The notes: a model not told the origin generated them from the sequence alone. Shown: positions 44,893 to 54,043, counted from the stretch's first letter. The stretch: 64,000 nt of DNA from Bacteroidota bacterium (GCA_006218065.1 VBWE01000023.1:3477-67476), one strand, 5' to 3'. A program made the numbers and translations.

Positions 44893-45384
44893 TCAATCAT
44901 CGTCTTCCTTAGCTCCTGCAGGTATATCCTGCGGGACTGTTGTTGCGCCTGCCGTTTGTGAATGCCTGATCTGTCCGCCCAGGTAACCTGTCCGGGCCAT
45001 AGCGGAGAAAGCTGCTGCGGAAAGAAAGAGGGTAAGCACAAAGACCGGTTTTGCCGCCGTTTTTTTCAACCTGTCGAGGATGATCGCAAGCAGTGCAGCG
45101 ACCCCGGTGATTTCCATAATCCACAGTGCAAGCATACCGGCTTCTTCATGGACTTCAATCACCGCTTCAGAAACTCCGGGAACATTTTCAACCAGTTCCT
45201 CGGCCGCTTCACCCGTTGCAGGCAGCGGAATGGCAATCAGCGCCATCATAAACAGGATATAACCGGCTGCCAGTTTCAGCGTATTGTTTTTCAGAATAAA
45301 CCCGAAAGCGAGGATAAAAAGGGCGATCACCGTACCGATGATCGGAAAATGATTGAGCAGGAGATGAAGATGAGCGGTAGTCAT
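44893..45384 (-). CDS. Four-helix inner-membrane protein (DUF2231-like)
   Basis: A 163-residue protein with four predicted membrane helices, started at ATG 45384 (MTTAHLHLLLNHFPIIG), the usual N-terminus of this family; the upstream frame to 45501 has no similarity. Conserved histidines occur in HLHLLLNHFP, VHEEAG and GGQIRHS, which would suit haem or metal binding, but no function is established here. The C-terminus is short and acidic (AKEDDD). It has its own terminator. Confidence 0.75.
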   Translation of the reverse strand: MTTAHLHLLLNHFPIIGTVIALFILAFGFILKNNTLKLAAGYILFMMALIAIPLPATGEAAEELVENVPGVSEAVIEVHEEAGMLALWIMEITGVAALLAIILDRLKKTAAKPVFVLTLFLSAAAFSAMARTGYLGGQIRHSQTAGATTVPQDIPAGAKEDDD

Positions 45385-45714
45385 AACATTTGTTTTTTGA
45401 AAATGTATTGCAACAATGCAGACGTATGAAAACGTTGCATGGAATAATAACCGGTACAAATTTTCATTAAAAGGAAGCGGTGAAACAATGACCATAATCA
45501 CCCCGGGAATAGTTAATTGTCACAGTTTGCGAAACAGTGGTTTGTTACACGATAACCGCCATGGTCATTGAATATGATGAGTATTTCATTTTTACTGATG
45601 CATTTTGTTTGATCCTGCAAACAGTAAAGAAAAAAAGCAGTTTTATGTCTTTTACAAATGCGCCTGTCCTGCTTCAATTCAGTATCTTTGAACAACAACA
45701 AACCTTAAAGGCAC
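45385..45714. other. Gene-free divergent region
   Basis: Between the membrane protein gene and the first HYR gene. It contains TGCAAC...GTTGCA near 45409-45439 as a weak inverted repeat and the promoter box at 45683. No convincing coding sequence is seen in either strand. Confidence 0.5.
45683..45690 (+). promoter_or_regulatory. -7 promoter box for the first HYR gene
   Basis: TATCTTTG, exact TAnnTTTG match, followed by AACAACAACAAACCTTAAAG. A similar AACAACAAACCT leader precedes the second HYR gene. Confidence 0.6.
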
Positions 45715-48198
45715 ATGAAAAAAAATTACACCTCAAAAATGCTGCTTGGCATCGGCGTTTTATTGTCCGGCTTTGCCTCCGCGCAATGCCCCGCGATAAC
45801 CTGTCCGTCCAACATCACGGTCAGTAACGACTCCGCTGCATGCGGCGCTGTTGTTACGTTCGCAGCGCCGTCCATGACGGATCCCTGCGCGGTAACTACA
45901 CAAACATTCAACTACTCCGGCGCTATTGTAAACTGGACAGTCCCGGTGGGAGTGACCAGTATCCGTATCGAAGCGCGCGGTGCGCAGGGCAGCTTCAACA
46001 CCAGCTCCACTATACAGCCCGGTATGGGTGCAAGTATGGCCGGCGATTTCGTGGGAAACGGTGGCGGCGGCGGAACATTTGTGACCGACATGTCGAATAA
46101 CCCGATGATCATCGCGGGCGGCGGCGGCGGAAGTTCCGGCGGAACCGATTCTCCCGACAAGCACGGGCAGGCAGGAACTACCGGCGGAACAGGTGCAGCC
46201 GGCGGCGGTACAGGCGGTACGGCAGGCAGCGGCGGAAACGTCGGGGTGTCCGGCTTCCAGTCAGGCGCCGGCGGCGGACTGCTGACCAACGGAGCTGACG
46301 GCTGGACGGCAGGCAGCGGCGGTTTTGCTTTTGTAAACGGCGGAGCAGGCGCTAATGTCGGCTTCGGCATCGGCGGTTTCGGCGGTGGCGGAAACGGATC
46401 AGGTTATGTAGTTGGCGGCGGCGGCGGCGGATACTCCGGCGGCGGCAGCGGCGGCAACTCGTCAAGCGGTGTCGGTGGCGGCGGCGGATCATATAACGGT
46501 GGAACCAACCAGGTGAACGCAGGCGGTGTAAATACCGGTAACGGTTTGGTGACGATCACCTATACAGGCAGCGGTTCACTCTCGCAAACACAAATCGCCG
46601 GATTAACGAGCGGTTCTACTTTCCCGGTAGGCACAACGGTACAAACTTTTGTAGCTACTGATGGCCTGGGCAATTACGACACCTGCTCATTTACTGTTAC
46701 TGTAAACGATGCAGAATCCCCGGTGATTTCATGTCCTTCCAACATCACCGTGAATGCTGATTCAGGTATGTGCTCGACTGTTGTGACGTATGCTGCGCCG
46801 AATGCGATAGACAATTGCTCGATCGACAGCACTTACATGAGCGCAGGTCTTTCCAGCGGTTCTGCATTCCCTGTTGGTACAACGACAGTGAGCTACACCA
46901 CTATGGACGCTTCCGGAAATTCTGTTTCCTGTTCGTTCGATATTACCGTTACCGATAACCAGTCGCCGGTATTTACTTGTCCCGGAAATATGGCGGTGAA
47001 TGCCGACTCGGGTATGTGCAGCGCGGTTGTAAATTACTCTGCACCGGTTGCAACGGATAACTGCAGTGTAGCATCGGCTTCGATGACCGGCGGACTGGCC
47101 AGCGGATCAACTTTCCCGCTCGGTACGACAACAATTACGTACACCGCAACAGATTCTGCAGGAAATTCATCCACCTGTTCGTTCGATATCGTAGTCAGCG
47201 ACAGCCAGGCGCCGGTAATGACCTGCCCGGGCACGATGACGGTTCCTGCTGATTCCGGAAACTGCTCCGCAGTAGTTACGTTCAATGCTCCGTCAGCAAC
47301 GGACAACTGCAGCAGTGCATCCGTATCGCAGACCGGTGGTTTGCCAAGCGGTTCTGCATTCCCGGTCGGCACAACAACGATCACGTACACAGCAACGGAT
47401 TCTGCGGGCAATTCTTCTACATGTTCGTTCGATATTATCGTAACGGATAACCAGGCGCCGGTACTGACTTGCCCGATCGACATCAGTTCGTGCAGCCCGG
47501 TTGTATCGGGACTTACAGCTTCCGCTTCTGATATGTGCTCCGGTATTGATTCGCTCACATACACGCTGACTGGCGCAACCACCGGCAGCGGAACCGGCGA
47601 CGCAAGCGGAACCACATTCAACATAGGTTCTACAATTGTGACGTATACTGCAACGGATTCTTCGGGCAATTCATCGACCTGTAACTTTACAGTTACCGTA
47701 AACCCGCTGCCGGTATTGACGGTGAGTGCAAGCTCAACGACTGTTTGCGTCAGCGACGGACCTGTAGCGCTTACCGGCACACCCGCAGGCGGAACATGGT
47801 CGGGACCGGGAGTAACCGGTTCCACATTTAACCCGGCTACTGCGGGAACAGGAACACAAACGGCAACGTACAGCTACACCGATTCGAACGGATGTACGAA
47901 TACCGCCGATCTCGTGATCACGGTAAATGCCTGTGTAGGTGTTGTGGAAATTGCAGGCATAAACGGACTGCAGGTTTACCCGAACCCGACGCAGGGCAAC
48001 CTGCAGATCGTTCTCGGTGCAGAATATGCCAAAGTTGATTTGCGCATTGCACAGATCAACGGGCAGATCGTTCAGCAGGAACAATTCAGCAAAACAAGTT
48101 CGATCAGCATGTCGCTTGAAAATCTCGCTACAGGAATTTATTTCCTGACGATCAATGCGGATGACCAGGTCAGGACGGTAAAGCTGATCCGGAATTGA
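45715..48198 (+). CDS. T9SS-secreted HYR-domain protein with glycine-rich domain, copy 1
   Basis: An 827-residue protein with signal peptide ending FASAQ. A first HYR domain (CPSNITVSNDSAACGAVVTF) is interrupted after DPC by a glycine-rich domain (about 62-290; VPVGVTSIRIEARGAQG, then many GGGGG tracts), resuming at TQIAGLTSGSTFPVGTTVQTF. Three more HYR domains follow (CPSNITVNADSG, CPGNMAVNADSG, CPGTMTVPADSG), then a partial one, a PKD-like domain and a type A sorting domain (QVYPNPTQGNLQIVL ... TVKLIRN). HYR domains are adhesive. A paralogue follows in tandem. Confidence 0.9.
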   Translation: MKKNYTSKMLLGIGVLLSGFASAQCPAITCPSNITVSNDSAACGAVVTFAAPSMTDPCAVTTQTFNYSGAIVNWTVPVGVTSIRIEARGAQGSFNTSSTIQPGMGASMAGDFVGNGGGGGTFVTDMSNNPMIIAGGGGGSSGGTDSPDKHGQAGTTGGTGAAGGGTGGTAGSGGNVGVSGFQSGAGGGLLTNGADGWTAGSGGFAFVNGGAGANVGFGIGGFGGGGNGSGYVVGGGGGGYSGGGSGGNSSSGVGGGGGSYNGGTNQVNAGGVNTGNGLVTITYTGSGSLSQTQIAGLTSGSTFPVGTTVQTFVATDGLGNYDTCSFTVTVNDAESPVISCPSNITVNADSGMCSTVVTYAAPNAIDNCSIDSTYMSAGLSSGSAFPVGTTTVSYTTMDASGNSVSCSFDITVTDNQSPVFTCPGNMAVNADSGMCSAVVNYSAPVATDNCSVASASMTGGLASGSTFPLGTTTITYTATDSAGNSSTCSFDIVVSDSQAPVMTCPGTMTVPADSGNCSAVVTFNAPSATDNCSSASVSQTGGLPSGSAFPVGTTTITYTATDSAGNSSTCSFDIIVTDNQAPVLTCPIDISSCSPVVSGLTASASDMCSGIDSLTYTLTGATTGSGTGDASGTTFNIGSTIVTYTATDSSGNSSTCNFTVTVNPLPVLTVSASSTTVCVSDGPVALTGTPAGGTWSGPGVTGSTFNPATAGTGTQTATYSYTDSNGCTNTADLVITVNACVGVVEIAGINGLQVYPNPTQGNLQIVLGAEYAKVDLRIAQINGQIVQQEQFSKTSSISMSLENLATGIYFLTINADDQVRTVKLIRN

Positions 48199-48220
48199 TT
48201 TTTTAATTATTTTAAAATAA

Positions 48221-48253
48221 AAACGGGTGTTATTGAAAAAATAGCACCCGTTT
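48221..48253 (+). terminator. Terminator of HYR gene copy 1
   Basis: AAACGGGTG and CACCCGTTT form a stem around TTATTGAAAAAATAG. A near-identical structure ends the second copy at 50967, so it was duplicated with the gene. Confidence 0.85.
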
Positions 48254-48338
48254 CTTTATTGTTCGGATGAACGGTTCCTGCTTCGGTTCACCGGCAAATA
48301 TAAAAGTGATTTTATGCCCGGAAATCGCGCTCTCCGCG

Positions 48339-48346
48339 TATATTTG
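48339..48346 (+). promoter_or_regulatory. -7 promoter box for the second HYR gene
   Basis: TATATTTG matches TAnnTTTG, 35 bases upstream of ATG 48382. Confidence 0.55.
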
Positions 48347-48381
48347 TTTACTTTTAACAAACAACAAACCTGATAAAACAC

Positions 48382-50946
48382 ATGAAAAAAACTTACACAC
48401 CAAAAATCCTGTTTGGTCTCGGCATTTTATTTTCCGGCTTTGCCTCGGCGCAATGCCCGACAATAACCTGTCCGTCCAACATCACGGTCAATAACGATTC
48501 GACATCGTGCGGCGCGGCCGTTACATTTTCGTCACCGGCTATCGCGGATCCCTGCGCAATCACCACACAAACATTTGTCTTTACCGGATCGCTGCAAACT
48601 TTTACTGTGCCCGCAGGTGTAACGTCTCTCAATATGACTGCATCAGGAGCGCAGGGCGGTTCGGTTACTACAAACTGCGCAGCAACCGGAGGTTTGGGTG
48701 CGCGTATGCAGGGCGATTTCGCCGTTACTCCCGGTGAAGTGCTGAGTATTATGGTAGGCGAACAAGGCCTCACCAATGGTTCGGACGCAGGCGGCGGCGG
48801 CGGTACTTTTATCGTACGTACCGGTAACATAGCCCTGCTGGTGGCAGGCGGCGGTGGCGGTGCAACCAACAATATCGGCGGCTGCGGATCAAACCGTAAC
48901 GGTCTCGACGCTACTATTACTACTTCAGGTACAGCCAGCGGCAACGGTGTTGTAGCAGGTGGCATCAATGGAAATGGCGGCGGCGCCAGCGGCGGCTCAG
49001 GCGGCGGCGGCGGCGGTTTTCTTACCGATGGCGTGGCCGGAATGGGACTTCCCGGCAATAACGGTAAATCCTATCTCAATGGCGGAGCAGGCGGCAATGG
49101 AAATAACAATGACCGCGGCGGTTACGGCGGCGGCGGTGCAGGCTGGTTTACTGGCGGCAACGGCGGCGGCGGCGGCGGATATTCCGGTGGAGCTACCAGC
49201 GGCTCACAGCCCTTTACCGGCGGCGGCGGCGGCGGATCATACAACATCGGTACAAACCAGGTAAATACGGCCGGAGCTCAAACCGGAAATGGTTCAGCGA
49301 TCCTCACATATGCTTTTAGCAGTACAATCACCCAGACACAGATCGCCGGTTTAGCCAGCGGTTCCAGTTTCCCGGTTGGTACAACGGTACAAACTTTTGT
49401 GGTTGACGACGGCAGCGGAAATACGGATACCTGCTCGTTCACTGTTACCGTAAACGATACACAAGCTCCGACAATTTTGTGTCCTTCCAACATAACTGTG
49501 AATACTGATTCAGGCATGTGCTCGGCTGTAGTTACCTATGCCCCGGTAACCACCATAGACAATTGCTCGATCGACAGCACGTATCTGAGTGCCGGTCTTT
49601 CCAGCGGTTCTGCATTCCCGGTCGGTACGACAACAGTAAGCTATACTACGATTGATGCTTCAGGAAATTCCGTTTCCTGCTCGTTCGATATCACCGTTAC
49701 GGATAACCAGGCCCCGGCATTTGCGTGCCCCGGTAACATGGCTGTGAATGCTGACTCCGGCATGTGCAGCGCAGTTGTAAATTACTCTGCACCGGTTGCA
49801 ACGGATAACTGCAACTTAGCATCAAACACGATGACCGGCGGACTGGCCAGCGGATCAACTTTCCCGCTTGGTGCAACAACGATCACGTACACGGCAATGG
49901 ATTCTGCAGGCAACAGTTCAACCTGTTCGTTCGATATTGTTGTCAGCGACAACCAGGCGCCGGTAATGGCCTGCCCGGGCACGATGACTGTTCCTTCGGA
50001 TTCAGGAAACTGTTCTGCAATAGTTACGTTCAATGCTCCGTCAGCAACGGACAACTGCAGCAGCGCATCTGTTGCTCAGACCGGTGGTCCGGCAAGCGGT
50101 TCCGCATTCCCGGTCGGTACAACAACGATCACGTACACGGCAACGGATTCTGCGGGCAATTTTTCAACCTGCTCGTTTGATATTATCGTTACCGACAACG
50201 AAGCGCCCCTGGTACTTTGCGTAGGCAATGTAACCACCTGCGATTCGATTGTTGTTTTTATCGGAGCTTCGGCTTCTGATGCGTGTTCCGGCGTTGGTTC
50301 ACTTACCTATACGCTGAGTGGAGCAACCACCGGCAGCGGAACAGGTGATGCCAGCGGAACAGTATTCAACGTAGGTGCAACACTTGTGACGTACACGGCA
50401 ACGGACTCCGCAGGAAATTCCGCGAACTGTTCCTTCACGGTCACTGTAAACCCGCCGCCGTTCCTGGCTGTCGGTTCAAGCTCAAACATGGCTTGTCTCA
50501 GCGACGCACCGGTAACACTGAGCGGTGCACCGACAGGCGGAACCTGGTCTGGACCGGGAGTAACCGGCTCTGCACTTAACCCGGCTTCGGCAGGAGTTGG
50601 CGTACATACGGCAACATACACGTATACCGATTCGAGCGGCTGCACGAACTCGGCCGGTGTGATTATCACAGTAAATGCCTGTGTGGGTGTTACGGAAATC
50701 GCCGGCATAAACGGACTGCAGGTTTACCCGAACCCGACGCAGGGCAACCTGCAGATCGTACTCGGTGCAGAATATGCCAAAGTCGACCTGCGCATTGCAC
50801 AGATCAACGGGCAGATCGTTCAGCAGGAACAGTTCAGCAAAACAAGTTCGGTCAACATGTCGCTTGAAAATCTCGCTACAGGAATTTATTTCCTGACGAT
50901 CAACGCGGATGACCAGGTGAAAACAGTGAAGCTGATCAAAAACTGA
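48382..50946 (+). CDS. T9SS-secreted HYR-domain protein with glycine-rich domain, copy 2
   Basis: An 854-residue tandem paralogue of the previous gene, with the same domain order and the same split first HYR domain. The glycine-rich insert is diverged and slightly longer. HYR repeats and the last 85 residues (NACVGVTEIAGINGLQVYP ...) are nearly identical, including at DNA level around 50700-50930 versus 47950-48180, suggesting recent duplication or conversion. Probably both are surface adhesins; different glycine-rich parts may vary binding or exposure. Confidence 0.9.
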   Translation: MKKTYTPKILFGLGILFSGFASAQCPTITCPSNITVNNDSTSCGAAVTFSSPAIADPCAITTQTFVFTGSLQTFTVPAGVTSLNMTASGAQGGSVTTNCAATGGLGARMQGDFAVTPGEVLSIMVGEQGLTNGSDAGGGGGTFIVRTGNIALLVAGGGGGATNNIGGCGSNRNGLDATITTSGTASGNGVVAGGINGNGGGASGGSGGGGGGFLTDGVAGMGLPGNNGKSYLNGGAGGNGNNNDRGGYGGGGAGWFTGGNGGGGGGYSGGATSGSQPFTGGGGGGSYNIGTNQVNTAGAQTGNGSAILTYAFSSTITQTQIAGLASGSSFPVGTTVQTFVVDDGSGNTDTCSFTVTVNDTQAPTILCPSNITVNTDSGMCSAVVTYAPVTTIDNCSIDSTYLSAGLSSGSAFPVGTTTVSYTTIDASGNSVSCSFDITVTDNQAPAFACPGNMAVNADSGMCSAVVNYSAPVATDNCNLASNTMTGGLASGSTFPLGATTITYTAMDSAGNSSTCSFDIVVSDNQAPVMACPGTMTVPSDSGNCSAIVTFNAPSATDNCSSASVAQTGGPASGSAFPVGTTTITYTATDSAGNFSTCSFDIIVTDNEAPLVLCVGNVTTCDSIVVFIGASASDACSGVGSLTYTLSGATTGSGTGDASGTVFNVGATLVTYTATDSAGNSANCSFTVTVNPPPFLAVGSSSNMACLSDAPVTLSGAPTGGTWSGPGVTGSALNPASAGVGVHTATYTYTDSSGCTNSAGVIITVNACVGVTEIAGINGLQVYPNPTQGNLQIVLGAEYAKVDLRIAQINGQIVQQEQFSKTSSVNMSLENLATGIYFLTINADDQVKTVKLIKN

Positions 50947-50966
50947 TATTGATTTTCGTTAAAATA

Positions 50967-51002
50967 AAAGCGGGTGTGATTGAAAAATCATACCCGCTTT
51001 TT
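50967..51002 (+). terminator. Terminator of HYR gene copy 2
   Basis: AAAGCGGGTGTGATT pairs with AATCATACCCGCTTTTT, followed by T-rich sequence. It matches the terminator of copy 1 in position and design. Confidence 0.85.
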
Positions 51003-51116
51003 GTTTTGTATGGATAGAGATACTGCATGCTTACTCGCCAGGTTTGGAATATTAAAGACCCGTCGACCCCATAAGGATTCGGACTTTGCAGTACCAAACT
51101 TTACCTCAGAAGACAG

Positions 51117-51356
51117 TCAGCTGATTTGGCTATATGATTCTACTTTTATAAAGTATCCATCAACTCCGCCTTCGTCTCTCACCAAACTGCCCGTAACTTT
51201 CCAGAATTTCATGGAGCCGCGGCTTCCCTGGTTTCGGGCAAAGTCCTTTAATGCGCTTTCACTTTTAAATGCATGAACAGTATCTCCTTTTTTGGGAGGG
51301 TCGCTGTCGAAACGGTATCCGGTTATCGCCGTGGCTATTTTGTGTTTATTATTAAT
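51117..51356 (-). pseudogene. Small gene or gene remnant lacking a normal start
   Basis: The minus strand reads 79 codons without stop, ending TGA at 51117-51119. The product (ATAITGYRFDSDPPKKGDTV ... FWKVTGSLVRDEGGVDGYFIKVESYS) looks like a real folded domain rather than random translation. In-frame upstream there is a TAG at about 51365-51363 and no ATG, GTG or TTG before residue 49; ATT is the only conceivable start. It may be the 3' end of a truncated gene, or use a frameshifted start. Family not recognised. The region is AT-rich up to 51487. Confidence 0.45.
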
Positions 51357-51487
51357 GTAACACTAACATATGCATAAGCAAAATAAAAAGCAAACATTTA
51401 GTTTGTAATATTACTTATTAATTGATTATTTTTAATAACCTTGTTTTGCTAAACTATTCCCATTTCCCACCACCTAACACATATGTT

Positions 51488-52942
51488 ATGTCAAACCGCC
51501 GAACCACAAGGTTTTCCCTTCTTTTCTGCGCTTGTCTTTTTTTGATAGTGAACTGCGGAAAAAAGATTCATCCCCCCCAGGTATTAAAAGCTTATCCTTA
51601 TGGAAATGATGCAACCATGTTGTCTTTCAGCTTCCTGGCAAACATCAATACTTACCTGCAATCCAGTCCTGCCGGTTTGAAACAGCATGCGGTGACGGCT
51701 GTGGGCAATGTTTTACAGAACCCCAATGTGAGAGGAATGATCGGAGACTGGCGGGTATTGTGGGGACCTGTTTCTTATACTGTGGATACGTCGCAGATAG
51801 ACAGTTGCGTTTCAGATAATCTGATGCTGCTGCTGAGAGGGCCGGATCCTGCTAATCCTGCGAATTCTATTCTTGTGCTTGCCATTGCCGGGACGAATGG
51901 TATATCAGCGTATGACTGGGTGAGCGAAGATTTTGCGGCTGATACTATGGCATTGTGGCCTGCTGCCCGCCCTTCGGGTTCGCCCTGTAATATGTCTTAT
52001 TTCAGCAACCCGGTACTGCAGACAAATCCTGTGATAACGGATACGGGAAGATATATTTCTCTTGGAACAGCTAATGGCCTCGATATTCTCTTTAATAAGA
52101 TGAAGGACGACAGCAAAGGATCAATTACAGATTTCCTGAAAATCTACCTGGGAAATCAAACCGGCACAATTCCTTTCTACGTCACCGGGCATTCCCTGGG
52201 CGGGGCATTGTCTCCCTGCGTTGCTTTATCCCTTTCAGACAATCAATCGTGCTGGGATCCGGGAAGGAAAACGACTGTTAAGTGTTACTCTTTTGCGGGA
52301 CCAAGTCCCGGCAATCAGAAGTTTGCTCAATATTTCCTTGCCCGGTTCGACACGGACAAGTTTAAAGGCATTTACAACTCGCTGGACGTAGTGCCGCATG
52401 CTTACCAGTCATCTATGATGGATGATATCCCCACGTTGTATCAAAGCTTGTATTACAAACTGGATAAACCTTGTTTTCTTCAAAAGTTGTTTGCCTGCAT
52501 CGATGGAGAGATTTCCGGCTTTAATTACACAACGCTCTACCAACCCGCAGCCACATTTACCGGAACGACCACATTTAAGGTTGACAGTATGTATAAGGCT
52601 AATTATGATTCTATGTACAATGCTCCTGATTTTCCTCTCGAGAGTAAATACAATGCCTACAAGGCGCAGTTATGGCATTATTCCTGTGCCGGCGGTGCCA
52701 TTCTTCCGCCAACCGATGCCGAGGCGGCCCCTTTCTATGCAAATACGATGTGTTTTGGTAACCTGATGTCCGAGCAGCATGTGGATGGGTATGTAACGCA
52801 GTACAAAATTCAACGCGTGTACGGGGTAATTATGTCCAATCATGCGCCCTCGAAAATTCCGAATGCGGATGCATTGATCTGGAAATTACTTTGTGCCCCC
52901 CTTGTAAAAAATTGCCTCCTTTCATCCTGGGGATGTTATTGA
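51488..52942 (+). CDS. Class 3 lipase-like lipoprotein
   Basis: A 484-residue protein started at ATG 51488, which gives a lipoprotein signal (LLFCACLFLIVNC) with Cys at about residue 23. The alpha/beta-hydrolase nucleophile elbow VTGHSLGGALSPCVALSLS (Ser236) and preceding LVLAIAGTNGISAYDWVSEDF fit fungal-type class 3 lipases (Lipase_3). The gene has codons and base content more AT-rich than neighbours. It is probably anchored in the outer membrane; substrate unknown. A strong terminator follows. Confidence 0.85.
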   Translation: MSNRRTTRFSLLFCACLFLIVNCGKKIHPPQVLKAYPYGNDATMLSFSFLANINTYLQSSPAGLKQHAVTAVGNVLQNPNVRGMIGDWRVLWGPVSYTVDTSQIDSCVSDNLMLLLRGPDPANPANSILVLAIAGTNGISAYDWVSEDFAADTMALWPAARPSGSPCNMSYFSNPVLQTNPVITDTGRYISLGTANGLDILFNKMKDDSKGSITDFLKIYLGNQTGTIPFYVTGHSLGGALSPCVALSLSDNQSCWDPGRKTTVKCYSFAGPSPGNQKFAQYFLARFDTDKFKGIYNSLDVVPHAYQSSMMDDIPTLYQSLYYKLDKPCFLQKLFACIDGEISGFNYTTLYQPAATFTGTTTFKVDSMYKANYDSMYNAPDFPLESKYNAYKAQLWHYSCAGGAILPPTDAEAAPFYANTMCFGNLMSEQHVDGYVTQYKIQRVYGVIMSNHAPSKIPNADALIWKLLCAPLVKNCLLSSWGCY

Positions 52943-52955
52943 TAAGAGAAAACAA

Positions 52956-52984
52956 AAAATCCTGCCGAAGAGCAGGATTTTTTT
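52956..52984 (+). terminator. Terminator of the lipase gene
   Basis: AAATCCTGC pairs with GCAGGATTT around CGAAGA, followed by TTTT. Its end abuts the 3' end of the tRNA gene on the other strand. Confidence 0.85.
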
Positions 52985-52986
52985 AG

Positions 52987-53068
52987 TGCGGACGGGGGGA
53001 CTCGAACCCACACGCCTTGCGGCACCAGATCCTAAGTCTGGCTTGGCTACCAATTACAACACGTCCGC
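52987..53068 (-). tRNA. tRNA-Leu (anticodon UAG)
   Basis: On the minus strand GCGGACG pairs with CGTCCGC to form the acceptor stem. The anticodon arm is CCAGA-CTTAGGA-TCTGG, giving anticodon TAG. A long variable arm (TGCCGCAAGGCGTG) and GGGTTCGAGTCCC T-arm confirm a class II leucine tRNA. CCA is not encoded; discriminator A at 52987. Confidence 0.95.
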
Positions 53069-53102
53069 TATAAGAACAAAAGTATTTTCCTTCGGAGGCA
53101 GG

Positions 53103-53118
53103 TTACAACACGTCCGCT
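53103..53118. repeat. 16-bp copy of the tRNA-Leu 5' end
   Basis: TTACAACACGTCCGCT is an exact copy of 53054-53069, which covers the first 15 bases of tRNA-Leu. It lies between the tRNA and its likely promoter, 49 bases from the original. Confidence 0.85.
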
Positions 53119-53127
53119 GAAGGAATG

Positions 53128-53135
53128 CAAAGATA
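53128..53135 (-). promoter_or_regulatory. -7 promoter box for tRNA-Leu
   Basis: TATCTTTG on the minus strand, exact TAnnTTTG match, about 60 bases upstream of the tRNA 5' end. Confidence 0.5.
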
Positions 53136-53156
53136 CAAAAACCTGCCCTGGGCCGT

Positions 53157-53975
53157 TTAGCTGATCAGCTTCATGCTCGTTTCCCAAAGTTTTTCCGCAA
53201 CTGCGGCGTCATATTGTATAAGATCGCGCGCTTCGGGTTTGCCGGGCTTTTTCAGGAAATACCCGCTGAATGTAGCGGCGTCATCTTCGGCCAGGTAAAT
53301 GATATTGTTCGTCAGTGCATCCGGCGATTTGCCGAGCACGTTGACCATCAGCCGCATGAAACCGTTCAGCTCGCGGCTCACACCGGTCCTGGCAATGCCC
53401 ACATGCAGGATGTTGATGACTATTTTTTTACCGGGATGACGTTTGGCGAATTCCTGCACAAAGAGGTGATTGCTCAGCATCGACTGTCCCATGCTGCGCA
53501 TCATGGAATGGTTGTTTTTGAGCGAAAGGTCATCGAAATAAATCTGCGCTTTTTTCATCGTGGGAGCGCCCACCATCACGATACGCGCCGAAGCCGGTTT
53601 CCCGAGCAACGGCATCAGCAACTGGGTCATCGCAAAACGGCAGAGGTATTGCGTGGCGAATGCCATTTCCATTCCGTCGGCGGTTTCTATGCGTTTCGGA
53701 TAAATCACACCCGTGGAAAGGATGAGCGTATCGATGCTGTCGGTTTTTTGCCGGACGAGTTCGGCCACTTTTTTCATGCCCGCGACGGAAGAGAGATCGC
53801 CGGTTACCGCTTCTATATTCTCGTTACCGGATTTCGATTTCAGTTCCTGTAAAGCTGCCGCTGTTTTTGCTTCATCGCGACCGTGGATGATGATGCGGTA
53901 TTTTTTTTTGGCGAGCACTGCCGCAGTGGCTTTGCCCATGCCGCTGTTTCCCCCGAGAATGACGATCGTTTTCAT
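53157..53975 (-). CDS. Short-chain dehydrogenase-like protein with degenerate active site
   Basis: A 272-residue Rossmann-fold protein; the cofactor loop GGNSGMGKATAAVLAKK is intact (TGxxxGIG-type). The SDR catalytic YxxxK should lie in the stretch usually reading YxxSKLANxLF; here it is MGQSMLSNHLF, so both Tyr (Met162) and Lys (Met166) are replaced. The usual catalytic Ser segment reads IVMVGAPTMKK without the Ser-Ser pair. It may bind NAD(P) without catalysis or use a different mechanism. The next gene on the strand (54044) is 68 bases upstream. Confidence 0.85.
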   Translation of the reverse strand: MKTIVILGGNSGMGKATAAVLAKKKYRIIIHGRDEAKTAAALQELKSKSGNENIEAVTGDLSSVAGMKKVAELVRQKTDSIDTLILSTGVIYPKRIETADGMEMAFATQYLCRFAMTQLLMPLLGKPASARIVMVGAPTMKKAQIYFDDLSLKNNHSMMRSMGQSMLSNHLFVQEFAKRHPGKKIVINILHVGIARTGVSRELNGFMRLMVNVLGKSPDALTNNIIYLAEDDAATFSGYFLKKPGKPEARDLIQYDAAVAEKLWETSMKLIS

Positions 53976-54043
53976 GACGTGGTTTTCAGTTCAGTATTTC
54001 ACCGTATGTAAAACAGAAAGGTATTGCTTTTGTTCGACACGGT

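Noticed and set aside
45513-45827. Two small ORFs in the divergent region before HYR gene 1
   Set aside because: They overlap the promoter and the HYR start, have no signal peptide or family match, and the composition is non-coding.
46021-49240. GGC-rich tracts as possible CRISPR or minisatellite arrays
   Set aside because: They are in frame, encode Gly-rich domains, and have neither regular spacing nor unique spacers.
50980-51276. 98-codon plus-strand ORF after the second HYR gene
   Set aside because: It starts within the terminator hairpin and is antisense to the more protein-like 79-codon minus frame.
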